From assembly GCA_964630455.1 (NCBI GenBank), contig CAZVVA010000116.1, positions 1 to 12,371 on the forward strand: a stretch of 12,371 nt of DNA. Reading direction: 5' to 3'. The stretch comes from JAUWMI01 sp964630455 (GTDB lineage Bacteria; Sumerlaeota; Sumerlaeia; MWCT01; JAUWMI01). How positions within the stretch are numbered: the first letter of the stretch is position 1; each line of letters starts with the position of its first letter. Shown here piece after piece: positions 1 through 7,093 of this stretch. The position numbers and the translations under genes are program-made. The notes beneath the pieces are model-generated. The model was not told the DNA's origin and searched no databases. It saw nothing but the letters and a program-made list of their open reading frames with translations.

Positions 1-620
1 GGTATATGACTTTGCAATTCCGCTCTTGCACTATCCGACAAGACCTCGGTCATACGAGTCTTGATAAATCCGGGCGCAACGGCGTTAACTGTGATGTTGC
101 GCGAGGCGAATTCCTTGGCCAGGGTTTTTGTCAGCCCAATGATGCCGGCCTTGCTCGCCGCATAGTTGGCTTGGCCCATATTGCCAGTGAGGCCCACAAT
201 CGAGGATATATTGATAATGCATCCGCAGCGCTGTTTGAACATGGTACGGCAGACCGCTTTACAACAGTTGAAGACACTTTTGAGATTTACGGCCATCACC
301 GCATCCCAGTCCTCTTCTGTCATCTTCATCAGCAGCCGGTCGCGCGTAATGCCAGCGTTGTTCACCAGAATATCTACGCGCCCGAATTTCTCTAAGGTTG
401 TTTTCACCATCGCATCGCACGCGTTATAATCTGACACATCGCACAGCACCGCCAGTGCAGTATGCTTTTTTTCCCTGAGTTCCTTCTCTACGGCCTCGAC
501 GTTCTCTTTCACAATGTCACAGAGCACCACGGCTGACCCGTGGCATGCCAGCGTATGGGCAATAGCTCGGCCAATGCCTTGACCTGCCCCGGTCACAATT
601 GCGACTTTTTCCTTTAGCAT
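1..620 (-). CDS. fabG: 3-oxoacyl-[ACP] reductase FabG, 3' end cut by window edge
   Basis: NAD(P)H-dependent reductase of the short-chain dehydrogenase family that reduces 3-oxoacyl-ACP in the first reductive step of type II fatty-acid elongation, in the cytoplasm. About 206 residues are visible before the left edge; the family is usually near 245. Seen: the glycine-rich nucleotide loop TGAGQGIG at residues 10-17, NNAG at 87-90, and the full catalytic tetrad N112, S140 (ISSIVG), Y153 and K157 (YAASK), then the conserved VNAVAPGFIKTRMT stretch. The ATG at 620 is preceded by a good ribosome site (AGGAGAGG). It lies 56 bases after fabD in the same operon. Odd points: an Asp (D35) at the end of the second strand, which in this superfamily often signals NAD(H) rather than NADP(H), and nine cysteines in the visible part. 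Another short-chain dehydrogenase is possible by sequence alone, but the fab neighbours make FabG very likely. Confidence 0.95.
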   Translation of the reverse strand, partial: MLKEKVAIVTGAGQGIGRAIAHTLACHGSAVVLCDIVKENVEAVEKELREKKHTALAVLCDVSDYNACDAMVKTTLEKFGRVDILVNNAGITRDRLLMKMTEEDWDAVMAVNLKSVFNCCKAVCRTMFKQRCGCIINISSIVGLTGNMGQANYAASKAGIIGLTKTLAKEFASRNITVNAVAPGFIKTRMTEVLSDSARAELQSHI

Positions 621-676
621 CACGCCTCTCCTGTGTCGATTGATATACCGTCGCCTAGAACCCAGCTACGCTACCT

Positions 677-1624
677 CTATCCAGCCCATTGGTCAATAAT
701 CGCGCTCAGTTCGTCTGCACTTCCCGCAGCAAATACCTTTGCTCCACTCACGATTCGTCTTATAAGCCCGGCGAGTACCTTCCCCGGCCCCACCTCTACA
801 AAGTGGGTTATGCCGATGTTCGCTAGAAGCTGGATCGAATCAACCCACCGCACGCAGCTGGTCACCTGTCTGGCCAGCGAGTCGCGAATGGCTTCAGGGT
901 CGTGAAGCTCAGCTGCATCGGCGTTGTTCACAAAAACCAGAGACGGTGGATTGAATGGGGCATTCGAAAGAGCGGATCGCAATGTCTCCGCGGCCTCCTG
1001 CATAAGAGGCGAATGGAAAGCTCCATGCACGGGCAGCGGAACGGCCCGCTTTGCCCCGGCATCGTGAGCCAGTGCCATCGCACGTTCCACACCCTCCGGT
1101 TCTCCGGATATAACAATCTGCTGAGGAGAATTGATGTTTGCAACCCTTACGATGCCATGCTGTGCCGCCTGCTCGCAGAGCGCCTCAACAGTCTGCTGAT
1201 TCAGTCCAATAATAGCAGCCATCCTGCCTGGTCGTGCTTCCGCTGCCGCAGCCATCGCTTCGCCGCGCACCTGAACCAGACGCGGACCCGTCTCAAAATC
1301 AACTACCCCTGTCGCGTACAGAGCGCTATATTCACCCAGGCTATGACCAGCAACCGCACGCGGCACGATGCTGTGCTGGGCAAGCAGATCGTAGCAGCAG
1401 ACACTGCAGATATATAATGCTGGTTGCGTATGTCGCGTAAGTTTCAGCTCATCCGCCGGCCCCTCAAAGCAAATCCGACTGAGTTGATAGCCCAGTGATG
1501 CGTCCGCCTCGTCGAATCTCTTGCGCACCACCTCATAACGCTCGAAGAGATCCTTTCCCATCCCGACGAATTGCGACCCTTGGCCGGGAAACACAAACGC
1601 AAGCCCTTCCTTTGATACTTGCAT
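677..1624 (-). CDS. fabD: Malonyl-CoA:ACP transacylase FabD
   Basis: Transfers malonyl from CoA to acyl carrier protein, supplying the extender unit for fatty-acid synthesis; cytoplasmic. The 315-residue protein has the usual family length. Seen: N-terminal FVFPGQGSQ (10-18, oxyanion-hole Gln), nucleophile S95 in GHSLGEYSAL, R120 that binds the malonyl carboxylate, catalytic H204 in GAFHSPLM, and the C-terminal VEVGPGKVL motif. The residue four before H204 is His (VHGAFHSP), where Ser is more common (VSGAFHSP); this is probably neutral. The ATG start puts the conserved FPGQGSQ motif at the expected distance, though the ribosome site (GTGAG) is weak. A 121-base gap separates it from fabH upstream, the largest gap in the operon, and fabG follows 56 bases downstream. 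Confidence 0.97.
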   Translation of the reverse strand: MQVSKEGLAFVFPGQGSQFVGMGKDLFERYEVVRKRFDEADASLGYQLSRICFEGPADELKLTRHTQPALYICSVCCYDLLAQHSIVPRAVAGHSLGEYSALYATGVVDFETGPRLVQVRGEAMAAAAEARPGRMAAIIGLNQQTVEALCEQAAQHGIVRVANINSPQQIVISGEPEGVERAMALAHDAGAKRAVPLPVHGAFHSPLMQEAAETLRSALSNAPFNPPSLVFVNNADAAELHDPEAIRDSLARQVTSCVRWVDSIQLLANIGITHFVEVGPGKVLAGLIRRIVSGAKVFAAGSADELSAIIDQWAG

Positions 1625-1745
1625 AATATCTCACTCACACACTCGCCACCCGACCTCGGAAATCATCCTTCACGGAACGAGCCGGACCGCATTGATCAAC
1701 TGGATATGAATAATAGAGAAGGAGAGAAATCCTTGTCCGCAGGCA

Positions 1746-2735
1746 TTACCACCGTATAATGTTGGCTCCCCAGGTAAAACCACCTCCGAACGCTACAAGT
1801 GCAAGAAGATCGCCGGATTTTACACGTCCGTTGCGCACTGCTTCGTCCAGCGCCAAGGGAACAGAAGCTGCGGAGGTGTTACCGTACTTGTCTATGTTGA
1901 TGTAGAATTTGTCCAAAGAAATGTTGAGGCGCCTGGCTGAGGCCTTGATGATCCGAATATTGGCCTGATGCGGAATCACCAGGCTGAGATCTTCTGCTTT
2001 CAGGCCACATTTCTGTAGGGCCTGGTTCACCGACTCCCCCAAAATTCTAACAGCAACTTTAAACACCTCATTGCCGCTCATCTTGAGGTAGTGTTGATGA
2101 TTTTGAACTGTCTCGACACTCGCCGGCAAGCGCGATCCACCCGCAGGAATGCAAATGAGCGAGGCCAGCTTGCCGTCAGCCGATAGATACTCCGCCAGAA
2201 TACCTCGGTCGTCGTCTGTAGGGCCCACTACGGCTGCGCCTGCGCCATCGCCAAAGAGTACGCACGTGGCACGATCCTCATAGTCCGTCACCCGCGATAG
2301 CAGATCGACCCCGATGACAAGCGCCTTGTCGCACATCCCTGTTTGAATATATGCTTTAGCAACCGTTATGCCATAGATAAATCCCGTGCACGCTGCGTTG
2401 AGGTCGAATGCAGCGCACGCCTTAATTCCCAGCTGCTCTTGTACGTAACATGCAGTAGCCGGGCATAACGTATCCTGGCTAACTGTGGCCACGATCAGCA
2501 GTTCGATCTCTTGCGGATCAACCTTGGCATGCTCGAGGGCTTTTCTGGCCGATTCAGCGGCCAGGTCCGAGGCTGCCTCATCAGGTGCGCAAATGCGCCG
2601 CTCAAGGATACCCGTGCGCGTGCGAATCCATTCGTCGCTCGTGTCAACCATTCGCTCGAGATCCTGGTTGGTCAATATTCGCTCAGGAACTGCGGATCCC
2701 GTTCCAAGCAATCCTACAGCGCGTAGCTTATTCAC
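1746..2735 (-). CDS. fabH: 3-oxoacyl-[ACP] synthase III FabH (GTG start)
   Basis: Condenses a short acyl-CoA starter, usually acetyl-CoA or a branched acyl-CoA, with malonyl-ACP to start fatty-acid synthesis; cytoplasmic thiolase-fold enzyme. The 329-residue length is normal. The Cys-His-Asn catalytic triad is complete: C116 in NAACTGF, H256 in IPHQANIRI, N286 in YGNTSAAS. The N-terminal SDEWIRTRTGILERR segment and the C-terminal LVAFGGGFTWGA are also conserved. The start is GTG at 2735-2733, whose last two bases are shared with the plsX stop TGA (GTGA overlap), so translation is probably coupled to plsX. A GAGAGG stretch lies about 15 bases upstream. No alternative start keeps the conserved N-terminus. 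Starter specificity cannot be read from these motifs. The protein has nine cysteines, of which only C116 is catalytic. Confidence 0.97.
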   Translation of the reverse strand: MNKLRAVGLLGTGSAVPERILTNQDLERMVDTSDEWIRTRTGILERRICAPDEAASDLAAESARKALEHAKVDPQEIELLIVATVSQDTLCPATACYVQEQLGIKACAAFDLNAACTGFIYGITVAKAYIQTGMCDKALVIGVDLLSRVTDYEDRATCVLFGDGAGAAVVGPTDDDRGILAEYLSADGKLASLICIPAGGSRLPASVETVQNHQHYLKMSGNEVFKVAVRILGESVNQALQKCGLKAEDLSLVIPHQANIRIIKASARRLNISLDKFYINIDKYGNTSAASVPLALDEAVRNGRVKSGDLLALVAFGGGFTWGANIIRW

Positions 2736-3817
2736 TTCTTGGGTGCCGTCCTCTCTGGAGTGATAATTGAGGGGTTTGAAAATTCCGGTGACCTGTCCTT
2801 GGCAATAAAATTGTTTAAAGCATCGTTATGCGGGTTTGAACGCAGTTCCTCCAAAATGTGGTTATTAACGTTATGGTTTACAAACTCTGCAGCCACACGG
2901 AGGGCATTCATTATCGCTTTGGGACTCGATTCACCATGGCAGATGATGCAGACGCTATTGAGGCCAAGCAGCGGCGCCCCACCGTATTCCGAGTAATCAA
3001 TACGTTTTTTAAAGCTCTCAAACGCTGGAGCCATGGCCAGAGCACCAAGGTAAGAAATTACGTTTTTCGAGAGTTCCCCTTTCAAAGAATGTAGAATCAT
3101 CTTCGCCACAGCTTCGCCGAATTTCAGTACAATGTTGCCTATAAATCCGTCGCAAACGATTACGTCGAAGGCGCCCGTGACTATGTCTCGCCCCTCGGCA
3201 TTGCCGCGAAAGTTCAACGTTGATCGCTCCAACAGTTTGAACGCCCCGAAAGTTTGCTCGTTCCCCTTGCTGGCTTCTTCGCCAATGCTAAGCAGCCCGA
3301 CCCGCGGATCCTGCCGGTTGAGAATATCGCGCGCGTACACCGCACCCATGATAGCAAAATCAAAAAGGTGCCGTGGCTTGCAGTCAACGTTTGCTCCTAC
3401 ATCGAGGAGCACTACGGGCTGTTTCTGCGTCGGCATCAGGGTAGCAATCGCTGGCCGGCTGATCCCATTCAATGTTCGCCAGATTCTTAGCGTGGATGCT
3501 AGCGTTGCCCCCGTATTCCCCGCTGAGACCAATCCATGGGCTTCACCATGGTGCACCAGCTGCGTCGCAACGTATACTGAAGAGTTCTTCCTGCGGAGCG
3601 ACTCTTTCGGCGCATCATGCATACCGACCACTTCGGTGGCGTTTACAATCGAGAGGCGGGGATTGCGAAAATTCCTCTTGCGCAGAATCTCGGTGAGCAC
3701 GTCTTCTTTGCCAATCAGGACGACTTCCATCCGGAGCTTTTTAATAGCCAGAATAGCTCCGTCGACCAGATTCTGCGGCCCATAATCACTTCCCATGGCA
3801 TCAAGAGCAATTTTCAT
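2732..3817 (-). CDS. plsX: Phosphate acyltransferase PlsX
   Basis: Makes acyl-phosphate from acyl-ACP and inorganic phosphate; PlsY then uses the acyl-phosphate to acylate glycerol-3-phosphate, linking fatty-acid synthesis to phospholipid synthesis. Soluble or peripheral membrane protein. Seen in the 361-residue product: the diagnostic N-terminus MKIALDAMGSDYGP, SAGNTGA (98-104), LLDVGANVDCKP (137-148), LLSIGEEASKGNEQT (175-189), FRGNAEGRDI (203-212), VCDGFIGNIVLK (221-232) and YGGAPLLGL (278-286). The C-terminus past about 335 is not conserved in the family as I know it. The start is ATG at 3817, 56 bases after rpmF, with only a weak ribosome site. The 3' end overlaps the fabH start by four bases. 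The yceD-rpmF-plsX-fabH order is a widely conserved bacterial arrangement. Confidence 0.97.
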   Translation of the reverse strand: MKIALDAMGSDYGPQNLVDGAILAIKKLRMEVVLIGKEDVLTEILRKRNFRNPRLSIVNATEVVGMHDAPKESLRRKNSSVYVATQLVHHGEAHGLVSAGNTGATLASTLRIWRTLNGISRPAIATLMPTQKQPVVLLDVGANVDCKPRHLFDFAIMGAVYARDILNRQDPRVGLLSIGEEASKGNEQTFGAFKLLERSTLNFRGNAEGRDIVTGAFDVIVCDGFIGNIVLKFGEAVAKMILHSLKGELSKNVISYLGALAMAPAFESFKKRIDYSEYGGAPLLGLNSVCIICHGESSPKAIMNALRVAAEFVNHNVNNHILEELRSNPHNDALNNFIAKDRSPEFSNPSIITPERTAPKK

Positions 3818-3873
3818 GCGCTTCTACCCGTAATGGCACTCACACTGCTGCCCTCTCTATCGGCGTGGCACGC

Positions 3874-4056
3874 CTACTTGGAAACGGTGACCTTATAGGT
3901 TGTGCCTTTATATTCCCCGCAGTTGGGGCAGACGCGATGCGGCGCTTTCGGCTCGCCGCACTTCGCGCAGACCGTAACGGTCGGCATAGTGAGTTTCTTA
4001 TGCGTGCGTCCCTTGTCGCGGCGCGATTTGCAATGACGTCTTCGCGGTACTGGCAT
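3874..4056 (-). CDS. rpmF: 50S ribosomal protein L32
   Basis: Small protein of the large ribosomal subunit. The 60-residue product starts with the family signature MPVPRRRHCKSRRDKGRTHK and carries a zinc ribbon with all four ligands, C30-x2-C33 and C43-x2-C46, so it is the zinc-binding (C+) form. The tail after NCGEYKG (TTYKVTVSK) is normal for the longer members. The start is decided by a strong AGGAGG site ten bases upstream. It sits between the DUF177 gene and plsX, the standard context for L32. A zinc-independent paralogue is sometimes found elsewhere in genomes with this form; none is visible here. Confidence 0.98.
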   Translation of the reverse strand: MPVPRRRHCKSRRDKGRTHKKLTMPTVTVCAKCGEPKAPHRVCPNCGEYKGTTYKVTVSK

Positions 4057-4066
4057 CCAGCTATAT

Positions 4067-4072
4067 CCTCCT
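4067..4072 (-). promoter_or_regulatory. Ribosome binding site of rpmF
   Basis: On the minus strand this reads AGGAGG, ten bases before the rpmF ATG at 4056. It is the strongest Shine-Dalgarno site in the operon, which fits the high output expected of a ribosomal protein gene. Confidence 0.8.
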
Positions 4073-4118
4073 AGTTAACATCTGTATCCGATTACGCAGG
4101 AATCATACTAATCAGAAA

Positions 4119-4148
4119 ATTTACCAAGACTTCCGTTACTATTGTCAA
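4119..4148 (-). promoter_or_regulatory. Possible internal promoter before rpmF
   Basis: In the 102-base gap between the DUF177 gene and rpmF the minus strand has a perfect -35 box, TTGACA (4148-4143), and 18 bases later GTAAAT (4124-4119), a partial -10 box. A second start here would let rpmF and the fab genes be transcribed apart from DUF177. The -10 is poor, so this is a weak call. Confidence 0.3.
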
Positions 4149-4158
4149 TAGAATTTTT

Positions 4159-4710
4159 CTACTTACTCTGATTGACGTCCCTTCCCCCAAGCTTGATATT
4201 GCGCAGCTGCCTTTTCCATGCTTCAGCGGACTTCTCAGCTTTTTGATGGCACCTACATGGTTCCCGGTTTAAATTCGCCCCACATCCTGCACAGAGTCCC
4301 TTACAGTTCTGACTGCACACAGGAAAGTTAGGCAGATCCATGAGAATCAGTTCCCGAAAGTCATCGCGCGGATTTATGGTTTCTCCATCGTAGTATATGG
4401 GAACATCTGTGCCCACTTCCACCACCACTCCGTTCGAGAGAAGTGAGCGATCATGGGCATATATGAGATGCACTTCAGGTTCAAGCGTCAGCTGCATGGC
4501 ATTAAGGCATCGAACGCAGTGAGTCCTGACCGTGGCATGTAGATGGCCTTCTGCAATGATCTCGTTTTCCAGCCGTTGAAATTCCACGTCTCCACGTACA
4601 CGGTCAATAAACAGAAAGTCTTTATCGCTCAGGTCAAAAAACTCAGGACGTTCCTCAATGTGCAGCACAATGGTCCGGTCTTTTAGGTCTTTTACGTTAA
4701 CCTTCAACAT
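4159..4710 (-). CDS. yceD: DUF177 / YceD-family protein upstream of rpmF
   Basis: Member of the DUF177 (YceD) family, whose gene sits before rpmF in many bacteria. The family has been linked to 23S rRNA accumulation or ribosome biogenesis in E. coli and plants, but its biochemical role is not settled. From the ATG at 4710 the product is 183 residues. Seen: the start MLKVNVKDL, a CVRC pair (C65, C68), an acidic middle region with the typical INPRDDFRELILMDLPNFPVC run, then a cysteine cluster C132, C136, C140, C143 in NCKGLCAGCGANLN, followed by C152, C154 and H155. The cysteines look like metal ligands (inference). A GTG at 4719 would add three residues (MRK); the ATG is preferred because the family usually begins MLK- or similar and the promoter leaves a very short leader for the GTG. 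First gene of the operon. Confidence 0.9.
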   Translation of the reverse strand: MLKVNVKDLKDRTIVLHIEERPEFFDLSDKDFLFIDRVRGDVEFQRLENEIIAEGHLHATVRTHCVRCLNAMQLTLEPEVHLIYAHDRSLLSNGVVVEVGTDVPIYYDGETINPRDDFRELILMDLPNFPVCSQNCKGLCAGCGANLNREPCRCHQKAEKSAEAWKRQLRNIKLGGRDVNQSK

Positions 4711-4737
4711 TTTTCTCACTCGCCCAAAAATGGCATT

Positions 4738-4765
4738 ACCCTACCAGTGCGTTGAAGCTTGTCAA
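4738..4765 (-). promoter_or_regulatory. Promoter of the yceD-rpmF-plsX-fab operon
   Basis: On the minus strand there is a consensus -35 box TTGACA (4765-4760), a 16-base spacer, and TAGGGT (4743-4738), which keeps the first, second and last bases of TATAAT. Transcription would begin near 4731, giving a leader of about 20 bases to the ATG at 4710. It lies just past the terminator of the upstream tRNA gene, as expected for the start of a separate unit. The -35 is convincing, the -10 only fair. Confidence 0.6.
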
Positions 4766-4801
4766 GGAAAACTGGGGCTTTCTGGCAGGTGAAACACCCA
4801 T

Positions 4802-4873
4802 AAAAAAACCCACAAATGCTGTAGCGCTGCAGCGCATATACCCTTCTCCGTCGAGCCGAAACCAATTTGTGGG
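4802..4873 (-). terminator. Intrinsic terminator of tRNA-Val, with a nested palindrome
   Basis: On the minus strand CCCACAAAT (4873-4865) pairs perfectly with ATTTGTGGG (4817-4809), and seven T residues follow (4808-4802): a rho-independent terminator 11 bases past the tRNA 3' end. The loop is unusually long, about 47 bases, and holds a perfect 12-base palindrome, GCGCTGCAGCGC (4824-4835), that can form an inner hairpin and shorten the effective loop. It separates the tRNA from the fab operon. Confidence 0.75.
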
Positions 4874-4883
4874 CAGAAAAGCA

Positions 4884-4960
4884 TGGTGGGTGATGCAGGA
4901 ATCGAACCTGCGACCTCCGGCATGTGAGGCCGGCACTCTAACCAACTGAGCTAATCACCC
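4884..4960 (-). tRNA. tRNA-Val, anticodon CAC
   Basis: A full cloverleaf on the minus strand: acceptor GGGTGAT pairing with ATCACCC, D arm GCTC/GAGT with loop AGTTGGTTA, anticodon stem CCGGC/GCCGG around loop CTCACAT (anticodon CAC, plus-strand 4924-4926), variable loop AGGTC, and T arm GCAGG-TTCGAAT-CCTGC. The discriminator base is A and the CCA tail is encoded (4886-4884). CAC reads only the valine codon GUG, so another tRNA-Val must exist elsewhere. It has its own promoter and terminator. Confidence 0.97.
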
Positions 4961-4999
4961 ATGTAATTTTATTCTGGCTGTTAAGGGAAAAACGTATTT

Positions 5000-5028
5000 T
5001 TTATACCCCAGCCCGTTTTTGCTGTAAA
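5000..5028 (-). promoter_or_regulatory. Promoter of tRNA-Val
   Basis: The minus strand carries TTTACA (5028-5023), a spacer of exactly 17 bases, and TATAAA (5005-5000). Five of six bases match consensus in each box. The start would fall near 4993, about 33 bases before the mature tRNA 5' end, a normal pre-tRNA leader. The spacer is GC-rich at its -10 end. Confidence 0.7.
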
Positions 5029-5210
5029 GAGATTTTTTGACTTCTCGCACTGTGCTGGGTCGGCCAATTTCACAAACCTACAAGTACAGTGCAGATTGCA
5101 TTAGGAGCTGCATTGAATTGACCTTTTGGTGGCTACCTCTCTCTGGGTTTCGTAAATGTCTCAGAACCGTTCATGATCGCATAACCTCGGGATGTTTATC
5201 CAGAATTCTA

Positions 5211-5239
5211 TTGACATCATCGTGTAAGCTTAATAGCAA
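5211..5239 (+). promoter_or_regulatory. Possible bshC promoter
   Basis: A perfect TTGACA (5211-5216), a 17-base spacer, and TAGCAA (5234-5239), which matches TATAAT at only three positions. The start would be near 5246, leaving a leader of roughly 90 bases before bshC. The strong -35 and exact spacing support it; the poor -10 keeps confidence low. Confidence 0.4.
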
Positions 5240-5338
5240 TAACCGTATATGTAAAATCGGCCTTTCGGGGAGAAACAAGAGAGATTCCCTCTTACTCCAA
5301 TGTGCGGAAGTTTGCCGGACCATAGTTAAAGATTACGT

Positions 5339-6994
5339 ATGACTCAATTCTCTGCTCATCGCGATCTGTTTGAAGGCTACCTGAAAAGGGATTCGAAGCT
5401 GGCGGATTTCTTTGGCCTTTTTCCTGGAGAATGGGACGCTGCGCTTGAGCAGCGCAGCCTCCATCCCGCAGCAGCCTGGGCCCCTGAGGAGCTTGCCGAG
5501 CTCCGCCAGTGGAATGAATCCATGGGCAACAGTGCAGCGGCGCTGGAAAATATTGGCCGGCTTGGCCAGCCTGGAACCTATGTGGTGGCAACAGGGCAAC
5601 AAGCAGGTCTGTTAGCCGGCCCCCTCTATACACTTTATAAAAGCCTGACAGCAGTAAAATTGGCGCGGGAATTGGCTTCTTCCAGAGGTGTCACCGTCGT
5701 TCCAGTTTTCTGGGTCGCTTCTGAGGATCATGATTTCGACGAGGTGCGAACTGTCTCATGGGTTAGTCGCGATGGCGAGCCTGCAAGTTTCCGCTACGAG
5801 CCGGAGAACTATCAACCCGGCATTTCAGTGTTCGATATCCCCGTTGAGCCCAGCCTCAAGCAGCTCCTTCAGCGTTTTGAGGCAGAGACGTTTGCCACCG
5901 AATTCAAAGATGATCTGCTCCAGACCCTCCGTCAGACGATTGAGAAGTCTGCAAACCTGGAGGAGCTTTTTTGTCGGCTGCTACTATACCTGATGAAGCA
6001 ATACGGCCTTGTCCTTGTCAGCCCGCGGCTGAGATGCGTACGAGAAAAAGGCAAACCTGTCTTCAAGCGTGAGCTCCAGACACCGGGGGAGAGCTCGGCC
6101 CAAATTTTGCGGGCAAGCCAGACCATGCAGCACCTGGGTTACGACGCCGCGCTGCACCGCGAACCGGATGACTTGAATTGCTTCATTTACCGCGATCACC
6201 TGCGGTGTAAGGTGAAATGGAAACACGACGCTGTTCTGCTGCTCCATCCTTTTACGGGTGATGAGATGGAGAGAATGACTCAGAAGCAAGCGCTCGAGCT
6301 TCTGGCCAGCTCGCCTTGGCGATTCAGCACGAACGTTGTCACGCGCTCTATTGTGCAAGACGCGATTTTTCCAACCGTGGCCTACGTCGCCGGGCCGGGC
6401 GAAATCGCCTATTTCGCGTTGCTGCGTGAGTGCTATGGTTTTTTCCATGTATTCATGCCGGTAATTTATCCGCGCTTACGTGTCACTCTGATTGAACCCC
6501 GCGTCCAGCACGCACTGGAAAGGCTTGGATTCTCGGTGCAGGAATTCCTCTTGATCTCGAGCAACGAGCTATACCGCCGGGCATTAGCCTCTCAAAATGG
6601 TGGGCAGCATGAGCGTCTTCTCCAGAAAGCGCAGCAGGACATGCTTGGCCTCGTTTCTGAGCTGCGTCGCCAGCTCGCGTCGGACGACCCCGCAGTGCTC
6701 AGCTCCTTCGAGAAAATGGAGCAAAACGTACGCATGAGCTTCAACAGACTCACAGAACGATATTTCGATGCCTTGAAGAAACGGGATCGCACCCTGCTTG
6801 CCCACTTGACCAAAGCGGATCACGCCCTGCGGCCTTCAGGAAAAGAACAGGAGCGCGTGCTGAACCCTTACATATCGTTTCTTCAGAATTACGGATGGCA
6901 ATTCATCCAATGGCTGGATGATTCTCTCATGCTGAACCCCTCAGTCGTACAATACCTTTTTCTCTCAACACTCCCTGGGCGCTCAGAGAGATAG
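5339..6994 (+). CDS. bshC: Bacillithiol biosynthesis cysteine-adding enzyme BshC
   Basis: Putative cysteine ligase that adds L-cysteine to GlcN-malate in the last step of bacillithiol synthesis, a low-molecular-weight thiol that replaces glutathione; cytoplasmic. The 551-residue product is close to the ~540 of Bacillus BshC. Seen: the nucleotidyl-transferase-like core with ATGQQAGLLAGPLYTLYK (84-101) and PVFWVASEDHDFDE (122-135), a conserved middle segment from SPWRFSTNVVTRSIVQD to AGPGEIAYFA (325-360), MPVIYPR (373-379), a helical and probably coiled-coil region at about 405-490, and a C-terminal NPYISFLQNYG (509-519). The ATG has no clear Shine-Dalgarno site, but an in-frame TAA four codons upstream rules out a longer ATG form. 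No bshA or bshB is nearby, so the other pathway steps must be encoded elsewhere. The gene stands alone, divergent from tRNA-Val. The family's exact mechanism remains incompletely shown in the literature I know. Confidence 0.93.
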   Translation: MTQFSAHRDLFEGYLKRDSKLADFFGLFPGEWDAALEQRSLHPAAAWAPEELAELRQWNESMGNSAAALENIGRLGQPGTYVVATGQQAGLLAGPLYTLYKSLTAVKLARELASSRGVTVVPVFWVASEDHDFDEVRTVSWVSRDGEPASFRYEPENYQPGISVFDIPVEPSLKQLLQRFEAETFATEFKDDLLQTLRQTIEKSANLEELFCRLLLYLMKQYGLVLVSPRLRCVREKGKPVFKRELQTPGESSAQILRASQTMQHLGYDAALHREPDDLNCFIYRDHLRCKVKWKHDAVLLLHPFTGDEMERMTQKQALELLASSPWRFSTNVVTRSIVQDAIFPTVAYVAGPGEIAYFALLRECYGFFHVFMPVIYPRLRVTLIEPRVQHALERLGFSVQEFLLISSNELYRRALASQNGGQHERLLQKAQQDMLGLVSELRRQLASDDPAVLSSFEKMEQNVRMSFNRLTERYFDALKKRDRTLLAHLTKADHALRPSGKEQERVLNPYISFLQNYGWQFIQWLDDSLMLNPSVVQYLFLSTLPGRSER

Positions 6995-7093
6995 TGCTTG
7001 TAGGGGTTCAATGATATTAACTACCTAAAAGCGCTCAACAAAAAGAAACATTAAAGCACCAAGGCGCAAGCTATTTTGGACGGTCAATAGGAT

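Larger units (their letters stand above)
4961..5338. other. Intergenic region between divergent tRNA-Val and bshC
   Basis: 378 bases without a gene I can support. The left part holds the tRNA-Val promoter. The right part holds a possible bshC promoter (5211-5239). The middle (about 5040-5200) shows no repeat, hairpin or RNA motif that I recognise. A TTG-initiated frame of 101 codons crosses it but looks like chance (see rejected items). Confidence 0.6.

Noticed and set aside
3132..3785. A 217-codon plus-strand frame antisense to plsX.
   Set aside because: It lies wholly within the strongly supported plsX gene and its translation has the Ser/Arg-rich look of an antisense shadow.
5037..5342. 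A 101-codon plus-strand frame with TTG start whose stop overlaps the bshC ATG (ATGA).
   Set aside because: No ribosome site before the TTG, amino-acid make-up (Cys, Ser, Arg, Leu rich) typical of non-coding frames, no recognisable motif. The overlap is most likely chance.
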